Origin: Bacillota bacterium
GTDB taxonomy: Bacteria; Bacillota; Clostridia; Lachnospirales; Lachnospiraceae
Direction: 5' to 3'
Length of the DNA stretch: 64,000 bases
NCBI GenBank assembly: GCA_023435895.1
Contig: JAEZLH010000020.1
Coordinates: 1-64,000, forward strand
Part shown: piece after piece, positions 18,181 to 26,118 of the stretch
How positions within the stretch are numbered: position 1 is the stretch's first letter
Layout of the letters: the number at the start of each line of letters is the position of its first letter
The notes under the pieces: model-generated
Told to the model about the DNA's origin: nothing
The model's database searches: none
What the model saw: only the letters and a program-made list of their open reading frames with translations
Translations under genes and position numbers: made by a program

Positions 18181-18268
18181 GTGTACATCCCTACGTTGGC
18201 ATTATCCAAATCAGGTTTTAGGGTCGAACCTTTTGATTCCTCTCAGCCTGCACACACAAGCTCCCCCT
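18181..18268 (-). promoter_or_regulatory. TPP riboswitch (THI element)
   Basis: The reverse complement has GGGGGAGC at the 5' side and the conserved GCAGGCTGAGAGG pyrimidine-sensor segment. ACCCTAAAACCTGATTTGG, ATAATGCCAACGTAGGGAT follow. It precedes cytX-thiM-thiE-thiD and is followed by a hairpin terminator, so TPP should switch the operon off. Confidence 0.97.
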
Positions 18269-18414
18269 GTATATCAACAATTTGAAGTATATATTTTTTC
18301 ATAATGATTGTCAACTATAACACCATAAAAGTATTATTCCAATCAACGCTATATTACTAGACTTCTCGAAAGAAATTTTTGCCGTTTGTTAATGAACCTC
18401 GCCTTAGCATCCAT

Positions 18415-19614
18415 TTATAATAACAAACGTTCTATCACCTTATAACCTTCTTCTATCACATAACCACTTAAAGCCGCTTCCGCTTCATTATAATTCCAAT
18501 CATTGCATTGCTCTTTGGTACTATCATAAAGCAGATAGGGAACCGGATCACTGGTATGGGTTCTACATCGAATTGGTGTAGGATGATCGGGCATAACTAG
18601 CATTCTGTAATCCACTCCTGCCTTCTCCATCTCCTCCATTACGACCTTAATCACTCTCTGATCCAGGTATTCAATGGCCTGCACTTTGTTTTTTATACTT
18701 CCCTGATGCCCCATTTCATCCGGAGCCTCCACATGAATATATACAAAGTCATAATCTTCCTTAGTCAATACCTCCACAGCTGCCATAGCCTTTCCTTCAT
18801 AATTGGTATGAAGAGTACCATTGGCACCGGGAACTTCAATCACCTTCATATCTGCACCGACGGCGATTCCCTTTAATAAATCTACCGCAGATATCATAGC
18901 ACCTTTAACATGATTTTTCTCTTCAAAAGAAGTTAATGCCGGTCTTGTACCTGCACCCCAAAACCACGCGGAATTAGCCTTATTAAGACCCTTTGCTTTT
19001 CTTTCTTCATTCAAAGGATGATGATTTAGAATATCATAACTCTTCTTCATCATTGCCTTAAGCGCTTCCTCCTGGGGTAAATATTCACCAATAACCTTCC
19101 CAAGAATGTCGTGAGGTTGTGCTAAATCAACCACCTCTCCCTGATCCCATATGGTTAAGTGACGGTAACTGGTTCCTACGTAAAATTTATAGATGTCATT
19201 TTCCAGCTCATTTCGTAACGCTTCCATTAATATAGCAGCATCTTCTGTTGATATTTCACTGGAACTATGATCAATAATGGTTAATTCCTCATAGCTCTTC
19301 TCTTCCTCACTCAATGTGACAAGATTACAGCGGAGTGCAATATCAGTTGGTCTCATATCCACGCCAATACTAAGTGCTTCCAGCGGTGATCTGCCTGAAT
19401 AATAAATCCTTGGATTATAACCAAGTACCGAAAGATTAGCCGTGTCGCTTCCGGGTTTCATCCCTTCGGGAATTGTATGTGCAAGTCCAAGCTCGGAATT
19501 TTTTGCCAGTAGATCCATCTGGGGTGTATCGGCTGCCTCAAGTGGTGTTCTGTTATTAAGCTCAACCAGTGGCTCATCCGCCATACCATCTCCAAGAACA
19601 ACGATGTATTTCAT
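18415..19614 (-). CDS. ApgM-type phosphoglycerate mutase, possible homoserine kinase analogue
   Basis: A 399-residue member of the alkaline-phosphatase-superfamily, archaeal-type cofactor-independent phosphoglycerate mutases. Metal site motifs are IVVLGDGMADEP at the start and PGSDTANLSVLGY near residue 65 (nucleophilic Ser). C-terminal HVEAPDEMGHQG and MPDHPTP complete the site. AAAGGAC lies 9 bases before the ATG. It follows homoserine dehydrogenase and an ACT protein on the same strand. In bacteria with this arrangement the protein has been predicted to stand in for homoserine kinase. No thrB is seen in the window. Family assignment is firm; the substrate is inference. Confidence 0.85.
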   Translation of the reverse strand: MKYIVVLGDGMADEPLVELNNRTPLEAADTPQMDLLAKNSELGLAHTIPEGMKPGSDTANLSVLGYNPRIYYSGRSPLEALSIGVDMRPTDIALRCNLVTLSEEEKSYEELTIIDHSSSEISTEDAAILMEALRNELENDIYKFYVGTSYRHLTIWDQGEVVDLAQPHDILGKVIGEYLPQEEALKAMMKKSYDILNHHPLNEERKAKGLNKANSAWFWGAGTRPALTSFEEKNHVKGAMISAVDLLKGIAVGADMKVIEVPGANGTLHTNYEGKAMAAVEVLTKEDYDFVYIHVEAPDEMGHQGSIKNKVQAIEYLDQRVIKVVMEEMEKAGVDYRMLVMPDHPTPIRCRTHTSDPVPYLLYDSTKEQCNDWNYNEAEAALSGYVIEEGYKVIERLLL

Positions 19615-19686
19615 GATATTATGTCCTTTCCACTTCCTATTCCTATGCATATGTCAATGGATTAAATCCTTCTGACCTTCTATCTA

Positions 19687-20904
19687 TTAAAGTCTAATTC
19701 TGATTTTATTAAGTACACCGTCCAGCTGTTCTATCTTTTCCTGAAGCTCATGTTCTTCCAGGCTTGATGTTAAGAATGCATATTCTCCCTCAACACCCTC
19801 TGCCTTAACTACTTCCACTTCACCGAACAACTGATTAACTTTATCCTTAAATACTTCCTCATTCCCTGCTAATCGGATGAAGAAACGATTTTTAACTCTG
19901 CTCACATCGGTTAACTCTAATTTCTTACTGCTCCAGATGGTCCAAATATTTTTACCATTGTGTTTTGCTGCATCCACAATATCAGCAACTACAGCGCTGG
20001 CAGTAGGAAGCTTTCCTGCACCGCTTCCGTAGAACATCACCTCACCGATTACATTGCCTTTCACATAAATGCCGTTAAATACATTATTCACACTAAAGAG
20101 TGGATGCTGGGAATTAATCATAACCGGAGCTACCATTGCATGCACATGGTCATTTTCGCGAATGCTGGAAGCAAATAATTTAATCTTGGCACCAAGAGTT
20201 TTCGCATAACGGATATCTACATCCGTAATCTTTGTAATACCTTCTGTATAAATATCTTCATAATCCACCTGCATACCAAAAGCAAGTGAGGATAATATAG
20301 CAATCTTTCTGCAGGCGTCATGTCCTTCCACATCAGCTGCCGGATTACGCTCTGCATAGCCTAGTTGCTGAGCTGTTGACAGTGCTGCGTCAAAAGTAGA
20401 ACCTTCCTCTCCCATTCGGGATAAGATATAATTGGTTGTACCGTTTAAAATACCGGTAATCTCCACGATTTCATCCGCTGTTAAGGATTGATTGAGTGGA
20501 CGTATAATTGGGATACCCCCTCCTACACTGGCCTCAAATAAGAAATTCGAGTTCTTATCCTTGGCAAGGTCAAGAAGTTCTGCTCCATGTTTTGCAACCA
20601 GCTCTTTATTAGAAGTAACGACGCTTTTTCCTCTTAACAAAGCAGTCTTAACGAAGGTATACGCGGGCTCCACACCACCCATGACTTCACATACTATTTT
20701 CACTTCAGGGTCATCCATAACAATGTTAACGTCATGAACCAGCTTCTCCATAATGGGATCACCGGGAAATTCTCTTAAGTCCAGAACGTATTTAATATTT
20801 ATCTGATCACCCGCTCTTTTCGCTATGCTATCACCATTGGTGTTAAGTACCTCTACCACACCGGAACCAATTGTGCCGTATCCTAAGACTGCAATATTAA
20901 TCAT
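19687..20904 (-). CDS. hom: Homoserine dehydrogenase
   Basis: Hom reduces aspartate semialdehyde to homoserine. The 405-residue protein has an NAD(P)-binding MINIAVLGYGTIGSGVVEVL start, ILNGTTNYILSRM, and GYAERNPAADVEGHDACRKIAIL with the catalytic Lys/Asp region. A C-terminal ACT-like domain (RFFIRLAGNEEVFKDKVNQL) likely gives threonine feedback. GGAGGAG lies 5 bases before the ATG at 20904. Operon with the upstream ACT protein (72-base gap) and downstream ApgM (72 bases). Confidence 0.96.
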   Translation of the reverse strand: MINIAVLGYGTIGSGVVEVLNTNGDSIAKRAGDQINIKYVLDLREFPGDPIMEKLVHDVNIVMDDPEVKIVCEVMGGVEPAYTFVKTALLRGKSVVTSNKELVAKHGAELLDLAKDKNSNFLFEASVGGGIPIIRPLNQSLTADEIVEITGILNGTTNYILSRMGEEGSTFDAALSTAQQLGYAERNPAADVEGHDACRKIAILSSLAFGMQVDYEDIYTEGITKITDVDIRYAKTLGAKIKLFASSIRENDHVHAMVAPVMINSQHPLFSVNNVFNGIYVKGNVIGEVMFYGSGAGKLPTASAVVADIVDAAKHNGKNIWTIWSSKKLELTDVSRVKNRFFIRLAGNEEVFKDKVNQLFGEVEVVKAEGVEGEYAFLTSSLEEHELQEKIEQLDGVLNKIRIRL

Positions 20905-20976
20905 TACTTCTCCTCCATTCCTGCATTTACCATATCTCATATCCTCTGTAGCTATATCATCATTTATATTGATTTA

Positions 20977-21417
20977 TTATTCTCTGGAAACCACCTTAAC
21001 ATAATGTATTCCGTCCATCGACTCAATAGCATCAAATAAAATTGATGTACTATCCGTCTGAGGCGATATTTCTATACTGATTGTTAACATTGCTATTCCA
21101 TTTACCGGTATACTTTGGTGAATGGTAAGTATATTGGCTTCACCTTTTGCTACTTGATTCAATACCTTGGATAACAACCCCGGTCTGTCATCCATTTGCA
21201 ACATAAAAGTAATGGTCTTCCCTCTGGTATTTTCATAAAACGGAAATATATCATCCCGATATTTATAAAAGGAGCTTCTGCTAATTTCAACTGCATCCGT
21301 TGCTTCCTGAACAGTCATAACTCGTTCAGAATCCAAAAGTCTCTTTGCCTCCACGACCTTTAGAAGTACTTCCGGAACCGCTTTTTTCTTTACTATAAAA
21401 TATTGATCATCTTTCAT
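20977..21417 (-). CDS. UPF0735-type ACT domain protein
   Basis: A 146-residue protein with an N-terminal winged-helix-like stretch (VMTVQEATDAVEISRSSFYKYRD) and a C-terminal ACT domain (ITFMLQMDDRPGLLSKVLNQVA). This family often precedes homoserine dehydrogenase and has been named PheB-like. It is probably an amino-acid-responsive regulator of the threonine branch, which is inference. The ATG at 21417 has GGAGGTG 7 bases upstream. Confidence 0.85.
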   Translation of the reverse strand: MKDDQYFIVKKKAVPEVLLKVVEAKRLLDSERVMTVQEATDAVEISRSSFYKYRDDIFPFYENTRGKTITFMLQMDDRPGLLSKVLNQVAKGEANILTIHQSIPVNGIAMLTISIEISPQTDSTSILFDAIESMDGIHYVKVVSRE

Positions 21418-21566
21418 TTTTAAGCACCTCCTGCTATGATATGGCAAGTTTATGCATATTTTTTGACATCTGTATTTATAAGAGATACAATTGTCTTTCT
21501 AAGAAAGATATACTAACATATATTTATTCATCCCGCAATAGCTATTTGCCAACTTTAGGGCAAAAA

Positions 21567-21614
21567 AATAATATTTGTCACATATGCTTGAAAGCCATGT
21601 GATAAATATTATTT
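21567..21614 (-). terminator. bidirectional intrinsic terminator
   Basis: A long AT-rich stem, AATATTTGTCACAT paired with ATGTGATAAATATT, is flanked by T runs on both strands. It lies downstream of the amino acid ABC operon (stop at 21703) and before the ACT-hom operon, so its main role is to end the former. Confidence 0.8.
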
Positions 21615-21702
21615 TTTTTGTATAATAATTAATTTTTCTTAAACGGTGTTCAAAAGCAAACATGCTTATCTTCATCGGTATTTTAAATTAACAATACCTT
21701 AC

Positions 21703-22425
21703 TTACAAAATCTTTGATAAAAACTCCTTCAACCTGGGATGGGTTGGATGGTCAAAAAATTCATCCGGAGTATTTTGCTCCATGATTTTACCTTCGTCAA
21801 TAAAAAGAACTCTTGTGGCAACCTTTCGTGCAAAGCGCATTTCATGTGTTACCACAACCATTGTCATTCCTTCATCCGCAAGCTGTTCCATCAACTCAAG
21901 TACTTCTCCTACCATCTCCGGATCAAGAGCGGAAGTCGGTTCATCAAAGAGCATCACATCAGGATTCATCGCCAATGCACGTACTATGGCAATTCGCTGC
22001 TTCTGACCACCGGAAAGTTGATTTGGATAGGCTGTGGCTTTTTCTGTAAGTCCGATTCTTTGTAACAGTTCCATAGCTTTTTGTTCCGCCTGCTCCTTTG
22101 ACATAAGTCCAAGCTTAATCGGGGCAAGTGTGATATTTTCAAGAACGGACAGATGGGGGAATAAATTGAACTGTTGAAATACCATTCCCATCTTCTGACG
22201 CAATTTATTAATATTAGTTTTTTTATCCGTTATATTATTACCTTCAAACCATATCTCTCCTCCAGTAGGAACTTCAAGAAGGTTCAAACATCGCAGAAAG
22301 GTAGATTTACCGGAACCGGAAGGTCCTATGACTACGACCTTTTCTCCCTTTTGTATTGTTTCATCAATTCCGTTGAGAACCTTGTGATCCCCAAAGGCTT
22401 TTTGTAAATTCTTAGTGACGATCAC
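21703..22425 (-). CDS. glnQ: Polar amino acid ABC transporter ATPase (GlnQ type)
   Basis: A 240-residue ABC ATPase with Walker A GPSGSGKST, Q-loop QQFNLFPHLSVLEN, signature LSGGQKQRIAIVRAL, Walker B VMLFDEPTSALDP and switch VTHEM. The HisP/GlnQ class is clear. The GTG at 22425 is chosen because AAAGGAGG lies 10 bases upstream; the longer ATG frame begins within that RBS. The start overlaps the permease stop. Energises uptake with the permease and binding protein. Confidence 0.95.
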   Translation of the reverse strand: MIVTKNLQKAFGDHKVLNGIDETIQKGEKVVVIGPSGSGKSTFLRCLNLLEVPTGGEIWFEGNNITDKKTNINKLRQKMGMVFQQFNLFPHLSVLENITLAPIKLGLMSKEQAEQKAMELLQRIGLTEKATAYPNQLSGGQKQRIAIVRALAMNPDVMLFDEPTSALDPEMVGEVLELMEQLADEGMTMVVVTHEMRFARKVATRVLFIDEGKIMEQNTPDEFFDHPTHPRLKEFLSKIL

Positions 22426-23122
22426 CTCTTGCCAGCCTCCTTTCAAAGATGGATAATACCTTCGTTAATCCAATGGTAACTAAAAGATAGCAAACCGCTG
22501 TAATCATTAATGGAGGTAAGATATCATAAGTAACTGAACCGATATTTTGTGCTGCCTGGGTTAGATCAACTACTGCAATTACACCGGCCACTGATGTTTC
22601 TTTAATTAATACAATGAATTCATTACCCAGTGCAGGCAAGATATTACGAATTGCCTGGGGCAGGATAATTAAACTCATAGTTTGGATATAATTAAAGCCA
22701 AGGGAGCGACCTGCTTCCATCTGACCTTTTTCAATTGATTCAATACCAGCGCGAATTATTTCCGCCACATATGCACCGGAGTTAAGCCCAAAACATACCG
22801 CTCCTACCACAATTTCATTGGTGTTTCGAGAAGTAAAAATCAGGTTATAAATAATTAAGAGCTGTACCATAAGCGGTGTGCCACGAATGATGGTAATGTA
22901 GATATTACATATCCATTCCAGCCACTTTATTTTTGAATTTGTGGCAGATACTTTTACTACCGCTACGATAATACCAATTACAACGCCTAAAATAATTGCA
23001 AAGAACGATATCAACAGCGTAACTTTGATACCTTGCAGATATGCAAGATATCGTTGATCCGGAATGATTGCATTATAATAGGAGTCGTATATATTTTGAA
23101 ACCAAAGCGTTAATCCTTCCAA
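22412..23122 (-). CDS. Polar amino acid ABC transporter permease (HisM/GlnP type)
   Basis: A 236-residue membrane protein with about five segments and the family EAA-type loop (GAYVAEIIRAGIESIEKGQMEAGRSLG, around 150). The start is a TTG with GGAGGAAG 4 bases upstream. The 3' end overlaps the ATPase gene, and the binding protein lies 80 bases upstream. It forms the channel of the importer. Confidence 0.94.
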   Translation of the reverse strand: MEGLTLWFQNIYDSYYNAIIPDQRYLAYLQGIKVTLLISFFAIILGVVIGIIVAVVKVSATNSKIKWLEWICNIYITIIRGTPLMVQLLIIYNLIFTSRNTNEIVVGAVCFGLNSGAYVAEIIRAGIESIEKGQMEAGRSLGFNYIQTMSLIILPQAIRNILPALGNEFIVLIKETSVAGVIAVVDLTQAAQNIGSVTYDILPPLMITAVCYLLVTIGLTKVLSIFERRLARGDRH

Positions 23123-23202
23123 TTTGCTTCCTCCATAAAATATAGGCTGTTAGTGGAGCTAACAGCCTGTTTGAGATCTTTTTATACGATAAAATTATGC
23201 TA

Positions 23203-23949
23203 TTATTTATTGCCGATGTGATTATCAGTAAATTCATCAATTTTACCGTTCTTCTTTAGCTCAGCGATTACCGTATTCACCTTATCCAGTAATTCCTTAT
23301 TGCCTTTTTTTACAGCAATTGCATATTCATCTTCGTATAAAGTTCCATCAAGCATGGACAATTCCGGATTTGCGGCTACCAGATCTTGCCCAGGAATTTT
23401 ATCCATAACAATACAATCTATCTTGTTATTCTTTAAATCCTGTGCAGCCTGCGCAAATTTAGAATAACGTTTTACTTCCTTTGTTTCAATGCCAGATACA
23501 TAGGTGTCTGCTATATTGCCTTGCTGAACACCAACTATTTTTCCTACCAAATCGTCATCTGACGCACCCTTAACAGCCGGGGTTGTCTTGTTTACAATAA
23601 TAACTTCCATTGATTTTGCGTATTTTTCCGAAAAATCCATGGTTTTCTCACGATCAGGACTTACAGAAACTCCTGCCGCTACTAAATCTACGGTTCCCTT
23701 TTGTACCGCCAAAAGTGCTCCTTTAAAGTCCATGTTCTTTATGACAAGTTTCTTACCCATATTATCCGCAATTGCCTGCGCAATATCCATATCTACGCCA
23801 ACTACTTTATCTCCCACCATATATTCGTATGGTGCAAAAGCAGCTTCAGTTCCTACAATCAAGGTATCATCATTTTTCTTTCCACATCCTGCGAACATTG
23901 TTGTAATCATTGCTGTAACAACTACTAAACTAATTAGTCTCTTTTTCAC
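23203..23949 (-). CDS. Amino acid ABC transporter substrate-binding lipoprotein
   Basis: A 248-residue periplasmic-binding-protein type 2 (cluster 3) lipoprotein. The signal MKKRLISLVVVTAMITTMFAGC ends in a lipobox with Cys22. Typical motifs are LIVGTEAAFAPYEYM, VGVDMDIAQAIAD, AAGVSVSPDREKTMDFSE and VGVQQGN. GTG start with GGAGG 8 bases upstream. It delivers a polar amino acid (cystine, glutamine or histidine class) to the permease; the exact ligand cannot be told. First gene of the operon behind a structured leader. Confidence 0.93.
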   Translation of the reverse strand: MKKRLISLVVVTAMITTMFAGCGKKNDDTLIVGTEAAFAPYEYMVGDKVVGVDMDIAQAIADNMGKKLVIKNMDFKGALLAVQKGTVDLVAAGVSVSPDREKTMDFSEKYAKSMEVIIVNKTTPAVKGASDDDLVGKIVGVQQGNIADTYVSGIETKEVKRYSKFAQAAQDLKNNKIDCIVMDKIPGQDLVAANPELSMLDGTLYEDEYAIAVKKGNKELLDKVNTVIAELKKNGKIDEFTDNHIGNK

Positions 23950-24443
23950 GTTATAATCCTCCTGTAATTAGAATGCTTTTTTATCCTGTTTCCTTTTGAG
24001 GATTTCTCCTCCTGATTTCCGCCTGAGCCCACTACTTATCGATAGTAAAAATTGCAATTTTCTATCTTTACTTTCACAGCCCCTTAACTACAGGTTTCCT
24101 AATCCTGCAGATATCATGCATGTTACCTATACATATTCTTTATGTAACCAAACGATAAACATATCTTGGTTTTTCATGGGTGTACCTTCAACAATAGCTC
24201 AGTTGAAGACACCTATTTTTGAAGTTAATATATGAAAACCGAGTTAAAGTCTTATGTCCAGATTCTTTATAATACGACGTACAAGTTATTAAGAACGTTG
24301 TACAAGGTAACTTTGCATATTTTTTGGGAGGTAGCCTCGTTGTTGCCAAGGCTATTCCTCCCATTCCATGAAGAGCATATTTGCTCCTCTAATTATTTGT
24401 TTGTAAGCGATGAAACTTAAATCGTCTTATTCATTGCCTCTTT
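23950..24443 (-). other. hairpin-rich 490-base leader before the amino acid transporter
   Basis: No supported gene. Read on the minus strand it contains at least five hairpins. They are GGGAGG-AATAGCC with GGCTACCTCCC (about 24327-24363), GGTGTCTTCAAC with GTTGAAGGTACACC (about 24178-24213), GTTACATA with TATGTATAGGTAAC, CTGCAGG with CCTGTAG (about 24090-24112), and a GATAG/CTATC stem around AAATTGCAATTT. A purine-rich GTGGGCTCAGGCGGAAATC block follows before the RBS. It does not match the riboswitch consensus classes I know (T-box, SAM, lysine, glycine, cobalamin, THF). Possibly an unassigned regulatory or stand-alone RNA. Confidence 0.4.
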
Positions 24444-24902
24444 CTACTGATTCACAACTGCCTGAATTTCGCTCTTTTCATCTTCTGATAAGATATTATC
24501 TTTATCCAGTAGAATAACCAAACTATTCTCCAGCTTTGTAATGGCATTTACATAGAAAGTGTCTCCACCCTTAAGAAGTGCTGGTGCTTCATGCACCTGT
24601 TCCCCTTCTAATTGTACGATTTCTCTCATGCGGTCGACTTCATAAGCAATCAAAAAACCATTTGAAGTGGTGATAATAAATCTTGTGTCCTGATCGGTTT
24701 CAATGTCCTCTAGCCCAAACTTTCTTCTTAGGCTAAATACAGGAATTACATCACCTCTCAAATGAATGATACCTTTTAGATTTTTAGAAAAACTCTCAAC
24801 GGACTCAATTGGAATTACTTTCTCCAAGCTCTTAATATCCATGATATCAAAGCTATATTCTTCCTCTCCAAGCAAAAAAACAGCCTGTTTCGTATCTTGC
24901 AT
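24444..24902 (-). CDS. cheW: CheW-like chemotaxis coupling protein
   Basis: A 152-residue single CheW domain. CheW links chemoreceptors to the CheA kinase. Motifs: LGEEEYSFDIMDIKSLE, IHLRGDVIPVFSLRRKFGL near residue 45, and VDRMREIVQLEGEQVHEAP. AAGGAGGGG precedes the ATG. No cheA, receptor or other che gene is adjacent; it follows prfB by 30 bases on the same strand and is probably co-transcribed with secA-prfB. It could also be a CheV-like or scaffold-only variant, as the domain is rather short of partners here. Confidence 0.88.
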   Translation of the reverse strand: MQDTKQAVFLLGEEEYSFDIMDIKSLEKVIPIESVESFSKNLKGIIHLRGDVIPVFSLRRKFGLEDIETDQDTRFIITTSNGFLIAYEVDRMREIVQLEGEQVHEAPALLKGGDTFYVNAITKLENSLVILLDKDNILSEDEKSEIQAVVNQ

Positions 24903-24932
24903 AATACCCCTCCTTAAAGGATTCGTGCCATG

Positions 24933-26043
24933 TTAATTGTTTTGTGCATTCCATTTCAAATATGCATTAATGAACGGATCAAGATTACCATCCAGAACCG
25001 TTGCAGCATTGCCAACTTCCTCATTGGTTCTATGATCCTTAACCAAGGTATAAGGCTGCATAACATAAGATCTGATCTGGCTACCCCAGCCGATTTCTTT
25101 TGTTTCACCTCTAATACCCGATAACTTGTCCATATTCTCCTGCTGCTTTAAGAGATAAAGCTTAGCTTTCAGCATCTTCATGGCTCTGTCTTTATTTTGC
25201 AACTGAGAACGTTCATTTTGACATTGTACAACAATATTAGTCGGTATATGCGTGATTCGGATCGCAGAGGATGTCTTATTGACATGCTGACCACCCGCAC
25301 CGCTGGAGCGATAGGTATCAACACGAAGATCTTCTTCGTTGATTTCAATGTCTACATCTTCTTCTATATCCGGCATAACATCACAGGAAACAAACGAGGT
25401 TTGTCTCTTTCCGGCTGCATTAAACGGTGATATTCTTACCAATCGATGCACACCTTTTTCCGACTTCAAATAGCCATAGGCATTTTCTCCATTAATCTGA
25501 AGAGTTACCGATTTGAGTCCGGCTTCTTCTCCATCCAGAAAGTCAATCATTTCTGTTGTAAAGCCCTTTTTATCAGCATAACGCTGGTACATACGGCATA
25601 ACATACTTGCCCAATCACAGCTTTCCGTTCCACCCGCACCTGCATGAAGTGTTAATATAGCATTATCCTTATCATATTCACCTGATAACAATGTACTCAG
25701 TTTTAGCTTCTCAAGATCCTCAATAAATTGGTTTAAAGTCTCTTCAATCTCTGGAAACAGACTATCATCCTCTTCTTCATATCCCATTTGTATCAAGGTC
25801 TGAACATCTTCATAAAGACTCTTAATGTGTTGATATTCCTCCAGAGTAGCCTTTAAACCCTTTAATTCTCTCATTACTACCTGGGTTCTGTCAGCATCAT
25901 CCCAAAAACTGGGTTCTTCCATTGTTTGCTCAAGTTCACTTACTCGATCACTCTTCCTAGCCAGGTCAAAGTGAATCCCCCACTTCAATTAATGGTTTTT
26001 CATAAGTACTCAGAGTATACTTGAACTGATCTAATTCTACCAC
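24933..26043 (-). CDS. prfB: Peptide chain release factor 2, with programmed +1 frameshift
   Basis: RF2 ends translation at UGA and UAA. The main frame encodes the SPF stop-recognition tripeptide (VRISPFNAAG) and the catalytic SSGAGGQHVNKTSSA loop. It lacks a normal N-terminus. A GTG at 26043, with GAGG 7 bases upstream, opens a 25-codon frame (VVELDQFKYTLSTYEKPLIE...) ending in CTT TGA C at 25965-25971. A +1 slip at CTT joins it to DLARKSDRVSELE. The GTGGGGG just upstream can act as the stimulatory Shine-Dalgarno. This is the classic autoregulatory arrangement. The CDS is thus two joined frames. secA precedes it by 75 bases. Confidence 0.93.
25965..25971 (-). other. programmed +1 ribosomal frameshift site of prfB
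   Basis: CTTTGAC on the minus strand, preceded by a G-rich GTGGGGG block 6 bases upstream. The in-frame TGA (25966-25968) is the 26th codon after the GTG at 26043. Low RF2 would let the ribosome slip from CTT to TTT, giving full-length RF2. Confidence 0.9.
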
Positions 26044-26118
26044 CTAATCACCTCTTTTTGTTATTATATATTACTATTTTTAAAAACACAATACTTTTTA
26101 TACAATGTTTTTTTATTT

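Noticed and set aside
23996..24420. Two plus-strand frames (79 and 62 residues) in the leader before the amino acid transporter
   Set aside because: No RBS, antisense to a structured leader, and residue composition is not protein-like.
23950..24443. Known riboswitch or T-box in the transporter leader
   Set aside because: The conserved blocks of T-box, SAM, lysine, glycine, cobalamin and THF elements are not found on either strand.
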